From assembly GCA_028826165.1 (NCBI GenBank), contig JAPDFW010000070.1:766501-830500 (forward strand): a DNA stretch of 64,000 nt. The letters run 5' to 3'. The DNA is from Anaeramoeba ignava (lineage: Eukaryota; Metamonada; Anaeramoebidae). A program made the translations under genes and the position numbers. Positions within the stretch are counted from its first letter, which is position 1; every line of letters begins with the position of its first letter. Shown here piece by piece: positions 1 through 9,059 of the stretch. The notes under the pieces were generated by a model. The model made no database searches, had not been told where the DNA came from, and saw nothing but the letters and a program-made list of their open reading frames with translations.

Positions 1-1
1 T

Positions 2-685
2 CGTGGAGATCCTGGGATTATATTTTCCAACAATGACACTCAAGCAGCAGCACCTTGTGGTGAATTATGGTTAGATCCTTATGAAGCTTGTCTTTTAGGA
101 AACATTAATCTTTTGGCACACATTTCTTACTCGCAAATTGATTGGGATGAACTAGCAAATACAGCAAGAAAAAGCGCAATTTTCCTGGATTCTATGATTG
201 AGAAGATGATTGTTCCAGAACAAATGATTGATGTGATTATGAAAAATAGGAGACTAGGATTAGGAGTTATGGGATTTGCGAGTGTTCTTGAAATACTAGG
301 CATTCCTTATGAATCTGATGAAGCAGTCGAGATTGCAGAAAAGATGAGCAGAATAATTTCATCAGAAGCTAGAAATGTTTTGCCTGATAGTATTGGGATA
401 ACAGCTCTTGCCCCCACAGGAAGAACTGCTTTGAAAGTTGGTGTCTCTCATTCTATTGAACCTCTTTCTCCTCTGGAAGTTTCTCCAGAAGGTCATTTAA
501 AGATTTTGGCTGCTTGGCAAAAATATGTTGATGGAGCCATCTCAAAAACAGTTATTATCCCTTTTGAAACTGATTCTAAAGAAATTCTCACAATTATCAA
601 AAAAGCTTATCAACTTGGTTGTAAAAGTGTAACTTTATACAGAGAAGGAAGTGCTGGACATAAATGTGAAAGGTGTTTGAATTGA
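2..685 (+). CDS. Class II (adenosylcobalamin-dependent) ribonucleotide reductase, C-terminal part
   Basis: Reduces ribonucleotides to deoxyribonucleotides, the only de novo route to DNA precursors; the class II enzyme makes its radical from vitamin B12 coenzyme and needs no oxygen. The frame is open from base 2, so the gene starts outside the window and only about 227 residues are seen. Readable family motifs are GDPGIIF, PCGE (the Cys is the expected thiyl-radical residue), YEACLLGNINL, PTGRTALKVGVSHSIEP and GCKSVTLYREGS. The protein ends in CERC, which could be the redox-shuttle cysteine pair found at RNR C-termini. Oddities: the catalytic motif normally reads NPCGE but here is APCGE, and the linker before it is short. 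TGA stop. Convergent with the decayed RCC1-BTB copy downstream. Family assignment is firm; class II rather than class I rests on the motif wording. Confidence 0.85.
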   Translation, partial: RGDPGIIFSNNDTQAAAPCGELWLDPYEACLLGNINLLAHISYSQIDWDELANTARKSAIFLDSMIEKMIVPEQMIDVIMKNRRLGLGVMGFASVLEILGIPYESDEAVEIAEKMSRIISSEARNVLPDSIGITALAPTGRTALKVGVSHSIEPLSPLEVSPEGHLKILAAWQKYVDGAISKTVIIPFETDSKEILTIIKKAYQLGCKSVTLYREGSAGHKCERCLN

Positions 686-747
686 TTTTTTTTTAATTTT
701 GATTTTAATTTTATTTTTTGATTAAAAAATGAAAAAAAATTTTAATT

Positions 748-2535
748 TTAATTTTGGAATTTGATTTTAATTTTGATTATTAAATTTTTAATTAATAAAT
801 CAAATAAATTTGGATTTGTTTGATTTAATTGAAAATAATCAATTCCAATTTGAATTTCATTAATTATTTCTTGTGTAATTTGAATTCCTTCTTTAATTTG
901 ATTTGAATAAATCCAATATTCAAATATTTGAAATGATTTATTACTTAATTCACTATAATCTGTAACTTTATTTGATTTATCATTTGTTACAGATAAAAAC
1001 ATTCCTCGATATAATTCACTTCTCATTATTAATATTAATTTTGGAAATTTATATTGTTTTTCTTTTCTTTCAATTATAAAATCTTTTTCATTTTCATTTT
1101 CATTTAAATAAATTCTTTTAATTGTTTCTTCAATTTTTTCATTTGAATTTATAATTTCTTTAATTTCAGAATATAATTTTGGATTTATTTTGGAATTATT
1201 TGAATAAATCATTTCAAATATTTGATTTGATTCTTTAATTGATTTTTTTGAAATAATTTCTTTAAGTTTTTCAATTTGATTTTGATTTTGATTTAATCTA
1301 TATTTCAATATTAATTTATGAGCTTCAATTATTTCTCCATTTTCTGGTTTTAAATGAAATATCACAAAATTCTTTTCTTCTAAATAATTTTATCAAATCT
1401 TCTTCAAGATTGGAAAAGGAAAGAAAGGAGAATAATAAAGAAATGATCTGTTAGAACCACAAGAAATATGATAATTGGAAATATTTTCATTAAATCTTAA
1501 TTTAGGAAGTTCAATTTGAATTGGAATTGATTGATTTTTGTATCTTCAGTTCCTAATTGACCATTATAATTATCTCCAAATCCTATTAATTTTGGTTTGG
1601 AAGTTAAAATCAAAGTATGAGTATTTCCAACAGAAAAATCAAGAATATTATCATCATTTTCAAATAAAGATGATTTGATTTCAGTAAATTCATAAGTATG
1701 CTTATATTTGCCAAGTCCATTATATTGAAATATCCACATGAATAAAGTTTTCTTTTTGGATTTTCATTTTCATCTTCAATCAACATTATTGAATGATCAA
1801 ATCCAAATTGAATATCAATTATTTTACCTTTTGGAATATTTTGGATTTTGGTTAATTTATGGATTTTTGTTTCTTTTCTTGATTCTCCTAATCCAAGTTG
1901 TCCATAAAGATTATATCCGCATCCAAATAATTCTTGATTTGAATTTAAAAGAAGAACAGAATCTGAAGAATTTCCTGAAAATATTTTAGAAACATTTTTC
2001 ATCATTAAAATTGGTTTTTCTGTTTTTGGAAGTATTAAAGAATCTAAACCAAGTTGACCATATTTATTTAAACCAATTCCATAAGCATTTTGATTTGAAG
2101 TTAATAAGTAAATTGAATTTCTTCCAGAAACAATATCTTGAATTATTCTATCATTTGTATCTTCAATTAATGATGAAATATTGATAAATTCTTTTGGATT
2201 TTCTGGATTAATATCTTCTCCTTTGGCAAATACATTTCCTTCTATTGTTAAAATAGCTTCATTTCCAACACCAACAGTTACTTTTTGAATATTTTCAATT
2301 TGAATTTTTGAGGATTTTGTTTTGAATTTTGTAAATATTCTATTGCTTTTCCATTTTTAAAAAGGAAAATTGTTGAAAAATAACCTGATGAAATTTGTTT
2401 AATTTGTTTTTCATTTTCATTTTCATTTTCATTTTCATTTTCAAATTTAAATTGAATTGGTTTTTTGATTTTATTTGATTTATTTTTGATAAGTTTTGGA
2501 TATTTATTTAAACCAAAAAATATAATTTCATTCAT
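748..2535 (-). pseudogene. RCC1-BTB protein, frameshifted copy 1
   Basis: A full-length relative of the intact gene at 54276-56111, in the opposite orientation. Read from 2535 downwards it gives the N-terminus (MNEIIFFG, then an EN repeat), RCC1-type repeats with GCGYNLYGQLGLGE and CGY boxes, and the C-terminal BTB part ending near 748. It is in at least four frames. A T is missing near 2300 (compare CCTTCAAAA in copy 3), the frame shifts again near 1740 just after the CGY box, and again between 1497 and 1365. Known RCC1 propellers bind chromatin or GTPases, and BTB domains bind cullin-3 or dimerise; whether this copy makes any protein is doubtful. Single-base homopolymer errors could produce the same picture. 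It shares details with copy 3 (59.8 kb), such as the wording around the second repeat. Confidence 0.8.
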
Positions 2536-2611
2536 TTTTAAAAAGAAAAAAAATGAAAAAAATGAAAAAAGAAAAATTTTGATTTTTTGATTTGATTTTT
2601 TTAATTTTTAA

Positions 2612-4696
2612 TCATAATCTCGAAAATGAACTTGTTTTGAATTTGAATTTGAATTTGAATTTGAATTTGAATTTGAATTTGAATTTGAATTTGATCTTGA
2701 ATTTGATTCTTGAATTTGAATTTGAATTTGAATTTGATTTTGAATTTGAATTTGAATTTGATCTTGAATTTGATCTTGAATTTGATCTTGAATTTGATCT
2801 TGAATTTGATCTTGAATTTGAATTTGGAGAAATATTTGAAATTTGTTCATTTTGAGTATTTTTTTGATCTAAGTTTCTAAAAAGTAGAGATTGCTTTTCA
2901 TCTCTTGAATTTTTTAAACGCGAATTTGGGAATGAATTTGTTTTTGAATTCTGAACATTAATTGAATTATTAATTTGAGATGAATTCCCAGAAAATTGTG
3001 AAAAGAATGGTGTCATTTTAGATGAAGTTCGTGAATTTGGTGAATAAACTATTCCATTCGAATCTTCCATGTCTGATTCATTTAAAGTTTGTAAATTATT
3101 TTGATTTTGATTTTGATTTAAATTTAAATTTGGATTTGATTTGGATTTGAATTTGGATTTGAATTTGGATTTGAATTTGGATTTGAATTTGAATTTGAAT
3201 TTGGATTTGAATTTGGATTTGAATTTGAAATTTGGATTTGAATTTGAACTTCTTTGTCTTGAATTCGAATTTGAACTTCTGTGTCTTGAATTTGGACTTG
3301 AACTTCTTTGTCTTGAATTTGAATTTGAACTTCTTTGTCTTGAATTTGGACTTGAACTTCTTTGTCTTGAATTTGAATTTAAATTTAAATTTGGATTTGG
3401 ATTTGAATTTGAATTTGAATTTGAATTTGAATTTGGATTTGGATTTGGATTTGGATTTGAATTTGAATTTGAATTTGAATTTGAATTTGAATTTGGATTT
3501 GAATTTGAATTTAAATTTGAATTTGAATTTGAATTTGAATTTGGATTTGGATTTGAATTTGAATTTGAATTTGAATTTGAATTTGAATTTGGATTTGAAC
3601 TTGAATTTGAATTTGAATTTAAATTTGGAATTCTTTGTTTTGAATTTGGACTTGAACTTCTTTGTCTTGAATTTGGACTTGAACTTCTTTGTCTTGAATT
3701 TGAATTTGGATTTGAATTTGAATTTGAATTTGAATTTGAATTTGAATTTGAATTTGAATTTGGATTTAAATTTGAATTTGGATTTGAATTTGGATTTTTA
3801 TTCGAATTTGAATTTAAAATTTGATTTTGATTTGAATTTTGATTTGAATTTTGATTTATTGTTTTGAGATTTGGACTTCGAGGTGATGATAAATTTTTTA
3901 TATCTGGAATAATTAAATGTCTTGAATTTAAATTCCTGGAATTATTCAAATTATTCAAATTATTCAAATTATTCAAATTATTAGAATTATTAGAATTATT
4001 AGAATTATTCAAATTATTAGAATTATTCAAATTATTAGAATTATTCAAATTATTCAAATTATTAGAATTATTCAATTTATTAGAATTATTCAAATTATTC
4101 AAATTATTCAAATTATTAGAATTATTCAAATTATTCAAATTATTCAAATTATTCAAATTATTCAAATTATTAGAATTATTCAAATTATTAGAATTATTAG
4201 AATTATTCAAATTATTCAAATTATTAGAATTATTCAAATTATTCAAATTATTAGAATTATTAGAATTATTAGAATTATTCAAATTATTCAAATTATTCAA
4301 ATTATTCAATTTATTGAAATTATTATTCAAATTATTAAAATTATTGGAATTATTCAAATTATTCAAATTATTGGAATTATTAGAATTATTAGAATTATTC
4401 AAATTATTCAAATTATTCAAATTATTGGAATTATTCAAATTATTCAAATTATTCAAATTATTCAAATTATTCAAATTATTCAAATTATTCAAATTATTCA
4501 AATTATTGGAATTATTCAAATTATTGGAATTATTCAAATTATTGGAATTATTAAAATTATTCAAATTATTCAAATTATTAAAATTATTCAAATTATTGGA
4601 ATTATTAGAATTATTAGAATTATTAGAGGTTGAATTTGAATTAGTATTTGAAATGGATATAGTAATTGATTTTGAATCAGTTTTATTTGCTATCAT
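2612..4696 (-). CDS. Asn/Ser-rich low-complexity ORF, probably the tail of the Rad50-like gene
   Basis: An open frame of 694 codons from an internal ATG. Residues about 20-240 are an LNN/SNN repeat (9-base period). There follow (NS)n and (NP)n stretches with interspersed RQRSSSPNS boxes that resemble Arg/Ser domains, then an ordinary stretch near residues 560-650 (contains MEDSNGIVYSPNSR and SQFSGNSSQ) and an (SNSR)n tail. The ordinary stretch and the absence of stops argue that it is translated. The frame is open upstream of 4696 and joins the C-terminal repeats of the Rad50-like gene if one missing base near 4846 is allowed, so it is probably not a separate gene. No enzymatic domain is visible; expected to be intrinsically disordered. 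The antisense strand is also open over most of this stretch, a by-product of the repeat. Confidence 0.5.
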   Translation of the reverse strand: MIANKTDSKSITISISNTNSNSTSNNSNNSNNSNNLNNFNNLNNLNNFNNSNNLNNSNNLNNSNNLNNLNNLNNLNNLNNLNNLNNLNNSNNLNNLNNLNNSNNSNNSNNLNNLNNSNNFNNLNNNFNKLNNLNNLNNLNNSNNSNNSNNLNNLNNSNNLNNLNNSNNSNNLNNSNNLNNLNNLNNLNNLNNSNNLNNLNNLNNSNKLNNSNNLNNLNNSNNLNNSNNLNNSNNSNNSNNLNNLNNLNNLNNSRNLNSRHLIIPDIKNLSSPRSPNLKTINQNSNQNSNQNQILNSNSNKNPNSNPNSNLNPNSNSNSNSNSNSNSNSNPNSNSRQRSSSPNSRQRSSSPNSKQRIPNLNSNSNSSSNPNSNSNSNSNSNSNPNPNSNSNSNSNLNSNSNPNSNSNSNSNSNSNPNPNPNPNSNSNSNSNSNPNPNLNLNSNSRQRSSSPNSRQRSSNSNSRQRSSSPNSRHRSSNSNSRQRSSNSNPNFKFKSKFKSKFKFKFKSKFKSKFKSKFKSKSNPNLNLNQNQNQNNLQTLNESDMEDSNGIVYSPNSRTSSKMTPFFSQFSGNSSQINNSINVQNSKTNSFPNSRLKNSRDEKQSLLFRNLDQKNTQNEQISNISPNSNSRSNSRSNSRSNSRSNSRSNSNSNSKSNSNSNSNSRIKFKIKFKFKFKFKFKFKFKFKFKTSSFSRL

Positions 4697-4827
4697 ATTC
4701 TTTTCATTTGAAACTTGATTGAATATATTTATTAAGTTCCGTTGATTTAAATTTTGATTTAAATTTTGATTTAAATTTTGATTTAAATTTTGATTTGAAT
4801 TTTGATTCTTTTGATTTGAAATTCGAT

Positions 4828-7800
4828 TTAAATTTTGATTTGAAATTGATTTAAATTTTGATTTAAATTTTGATTTAAATTTTGATTTGAATTTTGATTT
4901 GAAATTCGATTTAAATTTTGATTTGAATTTTGATTTGAATTTTGATTTGAAATTTGATTTAAATTTTGATTTAAATTTTGATTTAAATTTTGATTTAAAT
5001 TTTGGTTTAAATTTTGATTTGAATTTTGATTTAAATTTTGATTTGAAATTCGATTTAAATTTTGATTTGAATTTTGATTTGAATTTTGATTTGAAATTCG
5101 ATTTAAATTTTGATTTGAATTTTGATTTAAATTTTGATTTAAATTTTGATTTGAAATTCGATTTAAATTTTGATTCTTTTCTGAATCAGACCAATTTTCG
5201 AGATCAATCTCTTTTGAATTATTTTTGGATTCAACTTTTGGTTCTAATTCCATTTTTGATTCCAATTCAATTTTCTCATCATAAACATTATCTTTTTCCA
5301 AAAAAACTTGTTTGAGTAGTCGAAACTGCTCAATATTTGATTCTTTTTGTTCGTTTTTCTTCACAATATACTCTTTATAACTTACATCCTTAACACTAAC
5401 CAGCTCAAAAACCTTTTCAATAAATTGATGATTTTTAGTGAATAATATTAATTGAAATGGGATCCAATGTTTGTAATCCTTTTTTGAAACAATTTCAGCA
5501 CACAAATTGGCAAACCTATTAATATTATCATGATCCAAATTCTTTGTTGGGTCTTCGATTACAAGAAAAGGGTTTGAAGAGCAAAAACACTCACAAAGAA
5601 CAATTCTTAAGATTATTGAGGCAATTTTTCTTTCTGATTTACTTGTTTCAAAAAGAAAACTTACTGGTTTTTGGTCGCGAAAAGCTATAAATTCAAACTC
5701 AAATAAATCTTTAATATCCTCAAATCTTTCTTCTTCATTTTTGAGTTGGGTTGGTATGTTATTACTCATTTTACTTTGTTTATTCCTTACTCTTATTGAG
5801 CTGATCTTTGATCTTGATGAAAACATGCTCCAATAAAATTGTAGCAAGTCATTAATTCTGTCCAAATTTTTATTTGTTATTTTTTTGATTTCTTCAATTA
5901 CGATATCCTTTAATTTTCGTAGTTTTTCAATCGATTTTCCAATATTAGACATTTCCTTTCGAATGTGATTTTTGCCTTTTCGTTGGTTTATTTGCTCTAA
6001 ATCTTCAACTTCCTTTTTGGTATTTTCAATAGCCACTTTTAATTTTGTAATTACTAGTGGGTTTACTGGTTGTTTTTCAAAGCGTTCTTTATTCCTATTT
6101 TCAATTAGATTCTTTTCTCGTTCAAATGCTAATTTCTCTTGACTAAATTGTTCAATGATGTTTCTAATTTCTTCAATTCGTTTTCCAATACTTGAAATTT
6201 GGGAATCCAATTCATTGATTTTCTTAATTTTCTCTTCATTAACTTGATTTAAATAATTTTCTTTTTCTTCGTGATTTTTTTGTATCAACCCCATTTGTTT
6301 TTCAATTTCAATCTGATTTTCCAGTTTTTCTTTTAGTTCAATCAGATGAAATGGAGCCTTGTCTAGCAACCTCTGCTCTTTTTCTATCTCAATTTTTAAA
6401 GATGTTAAAGTAGTTTCCTTGATTTTTTTCTTTACTTCGTTCAATTTCTCTAAACTCTTTTGCTCTTTTGTTTTTTCTTGGGGTAAATCAGTTTGTTGTT
6501 TCAAAAGAGATGCTTTTGCCAAATAATCCCTGACATTTTGATGGATTTGCAGAAAAGAATTTAAAAGATCCAAATTTTTCTCGATGAGTGTTTCTTGTTC
6601 ATCATTCCCTATGTTTGCCTTGTGAATATCCTTATAAATGGACTGAATTTCCAATCTTGGATAAATATTGAATTGTTGTGATTGTAATTTTTGAAATCTC
6701 AGCAAATTTTGGTAATTCTCTCTTAATTTTTGAATAAGTTCTTTATTTTGTTCTTGATTTTTGACTAATCCCAAAAATTGTTTTTGTGCAAAACAAATTT
6801 TCCTTAAAGCTTCTAAATGCAGTGTTAATATCTCATCTCCAATATTAAATGGGAGTAAACTTTCGTGTTTTTTTCTAAATTCAACGCAGTATTGATTTAA
6901 ATCAAATTCAGAAAAATGAATTTTCCAAATTGTGAATAAACCACAAATAACAGAAACATGATTTTTTGCTTGATTTGCTAATTTGGTTTTATATAGATTT
7001 AAAGTGAAATTCTTTTCTTGAAATGCTTTTGGAGAATATAAAATTTTGGTTTTGTAATAATTTTTCTTCCTCACGTTTGTTTCTAAATAAGCCTCTTTTT
7101 CTTCTAATGATTGGATTTTTTGTTCAATTTCCTTTTTTTTCTCTTTCATTTTTTGCTTCATTTCAATTGTTTTTTCTTTAATAAAAACTGAAATCTGAGA
7201 TGAATTTTTTTTATTGATCAATTCTTGAGGAATGTCCACTTTTTTGGAATATTTTTCAACTTGAACAAAATTTTCTCTTAATTGGACACCCTTTTCTTCA
7301 AATACTTTTTTCATTTGCATCAATTCATTTTGAATTTCTTTCATTTTTGTGTCGTAGAAAAATTTCACTTTGTTTATTTCGCTCAAGATATTATTTTTCT
7401 CATCCATTAATTGTTCTGTATTTCTCATTGATCCTTGAATACTTTCGTTGCTTTGAGCTATTTTTTGCTCCAAAATATGGATTTTTGAAATGTTTTCTTC
7501 ATTTTCCATTGATTCTTGATAAAGTGTTTCCCAGGTTTTCAATATCTCTCTCTTTCTTTCAATTTCCTCTGAAACATGTTTTTTGTGATATGCTTTTTGA
7601 TTCTTTTTTGAATTCTGAGATTTTGATTTTAGTTTTGAATTTGATTTTGATTTTGATTTTGATTTTGATTTATTTTGAATTAAATCTTGTTTTTGAGTAT
7701 TTAATTCATCAATCTTCTCATAAATCTTTTGAATCCGTATTTTTGAAATTTCAAATCCTAATATTTTGGTCATCATTGTTGAAAAAGTTGGCTTATTGTC

Positions 7801-8283
7801 TTTCCTTAAATATGAAAACACATTACAAGTTTTAGTTGGAAAAACAACCATTTGGAAAAAAAGTGGATCAACATTAAAATATTTGGCAATTTCTTCTTTG
7901 CATTGATTCTGAGTTTTTTCAGATGAATTAAGGGGCATACTTTGATTGAAATACACAGGCAAAGAAGTAGTATCCATAAAAACTTTCCAATTAATCCTAA
8001 AACAATAACCACCTTTTTGGTAAAATGAATAATCAATTCCTCCAGGTTCATTTTTTTCCTCAATTTTCTTTGTGTGAAGGATGTGATATTTTGCATTATC
8101 TGGATATCCCGAAAATGTTAATCCTATTCTCATAATTTCTTGGATTGTTCTTACTCCGGATGAGTTCTCTCCGTTTATAATGGTTAATCCTTCTGAAAAT
8201 TGGATTTCTTGTTTTTTATCAGTTGAAAAATTTCTAAATCCAGAAAATTGAAAATTTTTGAAATATTTTCTGTTTTGGATCAT
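4828..8283 (-). CDS. Rad50-like SMC-family protein with degenerate ATPase motifs
   Basis: Rad50 is the ATPase of the Mre11-Rad50 DNA-break complex: two half-ATPase ends joined by a long coiled coil. This 1151-residue protein has that layout. Residues 1-46 are FQFSGFRNF...GLTIINGENSSGVRT (Walker A position). Residues about 130-190 match the Rad50 segment after the Q-loop (FFQMVVFP...FEISKIRIQKIYEKI). Coiled coil occupies about 210-820. The C-lobe lies at about 870-930, with ETSKSERKIASIILRIVLCECFC and then VIEDPTKNLD. Oddities: the Walker A lysine is missing (GVRT for GKT/S), the signature LSxGQ is unrecognisable, Walker B reads IEDPT instead of LDEPT, and I see no CxxC zinc hook. The tail is (NQNLNQ)n. 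I start at 8283: the 52 codons before it are a Lys/Phe-rich translation of T-runs. A divergent paralogue, possibly structural rather than an active ATPase. Confidence 0.75.
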   Translation of the reverse strand: MIQNRKYFKNFQFSGFRNFSTDKKQEIQFSEGLTIINGENSSGVRTIQEIMRIGLTFSGYPDNAKYHILHTKKIEEKNEPGGIDYSFYQKGGYCFRINWKVFMDTTSLPVYFNQSMPLNSSEKTQNQCKEEIAKYFNVDPLFFQMVVFPTKTCNVFSYLRKDNKPTFSTMMTKILGFEISKIRIQKIYEKIDELNTQKQDLIQNKSKSKSKSKSNSKLKSKSQNSKKNQKAYHKKHVSEEIERKREILKTWETLYQESMENEENISKIHILEQKIAQSNESIQGSMRNTEQLMDEKNNILSEINKVKFFYDTKMKEIQNELMQMKKVFEEKGVQLRENFVQVEKYSKKVDIPQELINKKNSSQISVFIKEKTIEMKQKMKEKKKEIEQKIQSLEEKEAYLETNVRKKNYYKTKILYSPKAFQEKNFTLNLYKTKLANQAKNHVSVICGLFTIWKIHFSEFDLNQYCVEFRKKHESLLPFNIGDEILTLHLEALRKICFAQKQFLGLVKNQEQNKELIQKLRENYQNLLRFQKLQSQQFNIYPRLEIQSIYKDIHKANIGNDEQETLIEKNLDLLNSFLQIHQNVRDYLAKASLLKQQTDLPQEKTKEQKSLEKLNEVKKKIKETTLTSLKIEIEKEQRLLDKAPFHLIELKEKLENQIEIEKQMGLIQKNHEEKENYLNQVNEEKIKKINELDSQISSIGKRIEEIRNIIEQFSQEKLAFEREKNLIENRNKERFEKQPVNPLVITKLKVAIENTKKEVEDLEQINQRKGKNHIRKEMSNIGKSIEKLRKLKDIVIEEIKKITNKNLDRINDLLQFYWSMFSSRSKISSIRVRNKQSKMSNNIPTQLKNEEERFEDIKDLFEFEFIAFRDQKPVSFLFETSKSERKIASIILRIVLCECFCSSNPFLVIEDPTKNLDHDNINRFANLCAEIVSKKDYKHWIPFQLILFTKNHQFIEKVFELVSVKDVSYKEYIVKKNEQKESNIEQFRLLKQVFLEKDNVYDEKIELESKMELEPKVESKNNSKEIDLENWSDSEKNQNLNRISNQNLNQNLNQNSNQNLNRISNQNSNQNSNQNLNRISNQNLNQNSNQNLNQNLNQNLNQNLNQNLNQISNQNSNQNSNQNLNRISNQNSNQNLNQNLNQNLNQFQIKI

Positions 8284-8451
8284 GTTTAAAATAAAAATAA
8301 AAACAAAAACAAAAATAAAAATAAGAATAAAAAGTGAAAAAAAAAATGAAAAAAAAACTTTTAACGATTGTTTGTTTTTTTTATAAAACCAAAAATATCC
8401 ACTTTTTTTTAACGATTGTTTTTTTTTTTTTTTAAACAAACAATTTTAAAT

Positions 8452-9045
8452 TTAAAATATAAAACAATTTGAATTATTTTTTTTTGGAATTTGAATATTT
8501 GAATTTGAATTTGGATTTGGATTTAAATCTAAATCAAAAGGATATTTTCTAATTTCTCTTAAAAGTGTAAAAATAGTTTCTTCAATATTATATCTTGTTT
8601 TAGCAGATGTTTCATAAAAAGGACATCCATGTTTAATTGCAAATTCTTCTCCTTCTTCTTTTTTTATTACTCTTCTATCTTCAAGATCATTTTTGTTTCC
8701 AATAATAATAATAGGAAATTCTTCAACTTCTCTATATTTATAAATTTCATTCAAAAAATTTTCTAATTTATCAAAAGAATATTCATCAGTTATTGAATAA
8801 ACAACAATAAATCCATGTATTCTTTTGTAGAATTCATATTTAAAATAATTCCCCCAATCAAAGTAATAATTATCAAAAATTTCAATATCTATAATTTCAT
8901 TATCAATTTCAACTTGTTTTCTATAAGAATCTTCTATTGTTGGATCATATTCTTCAATAAATTTTGAATAACAGAATTGAATTGTAAATGTTGATTTACC
9001 AACTCCTCCTGCACCAGTTGTTGCAATTTTTACAAAAGGATCCAT
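8452..9045 (-). CDS. Atypical Ras-family GTPase, member 1
   Basis: Ras proteins are membrane-attached GTP switches. Seen here (197 aa): P-loop GAGGVGKS (residues 11-18), switch [15 protein letters not shown] with the effector Thr, G4 GNKNDLED, G5 ETSAK, a short NPNPNSNSN hinge, and the CaaX box CFIF (Phe last suggests geranylgeranylation). The G3 motif, DTAGQE in Ras, is replaced by FDNYYFDWGNY, so the Gly and the catalytic Gln are absent. Slow or absent GTP hydrolysis is the inference. It is the most diverged member at this end of the array and lies 168 bp upstream, in transcription order, of the Rad50-like gene on the same strand. Upstream, in coding orientation, are TTTTTTCA repeats, as in the other members. 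Confidence 0.85.
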   Translation of the reverse strand: MDPFVKIATTGAGGVGKSTFTIQFCYSKFIEEYDPTIEDSYRKQVEIDNEIIDIEIFDNYYFDWGNYFKYEFYKRIHGFIVVYSITDEYSFDKLENFLNEIYKYREVEEFPIIIIGNKNDLEDRRVIKKEEGEEFAIKHGCPFYETSAKTRYNIEETIFTLLREIRKYPFDLDLNPNPNSNSNIQIPKKNNSNCFIF

Positions 9046-9059
9046 TCCAAATTTTTTTG

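Noticed and set aside
2592-5315. Long plus-strand frames opposite the Rad50-like tail (Leu-Asn, Glu-Phe and Phe-Lys-Leu repeats)
   Set aside because: Hexamer and 9-base repeats keep all frames open on both strands; only the minus frame contains non-repetitive peptide islands.
8284-8439. N-terminal extension of the Rad50-like protein with an apparent membrane helix
   Set aside because: The Phe/Ile stretch is a translation of TTTTTATTTTT leader DNA; family N-terminus begins at the Met at 8283.
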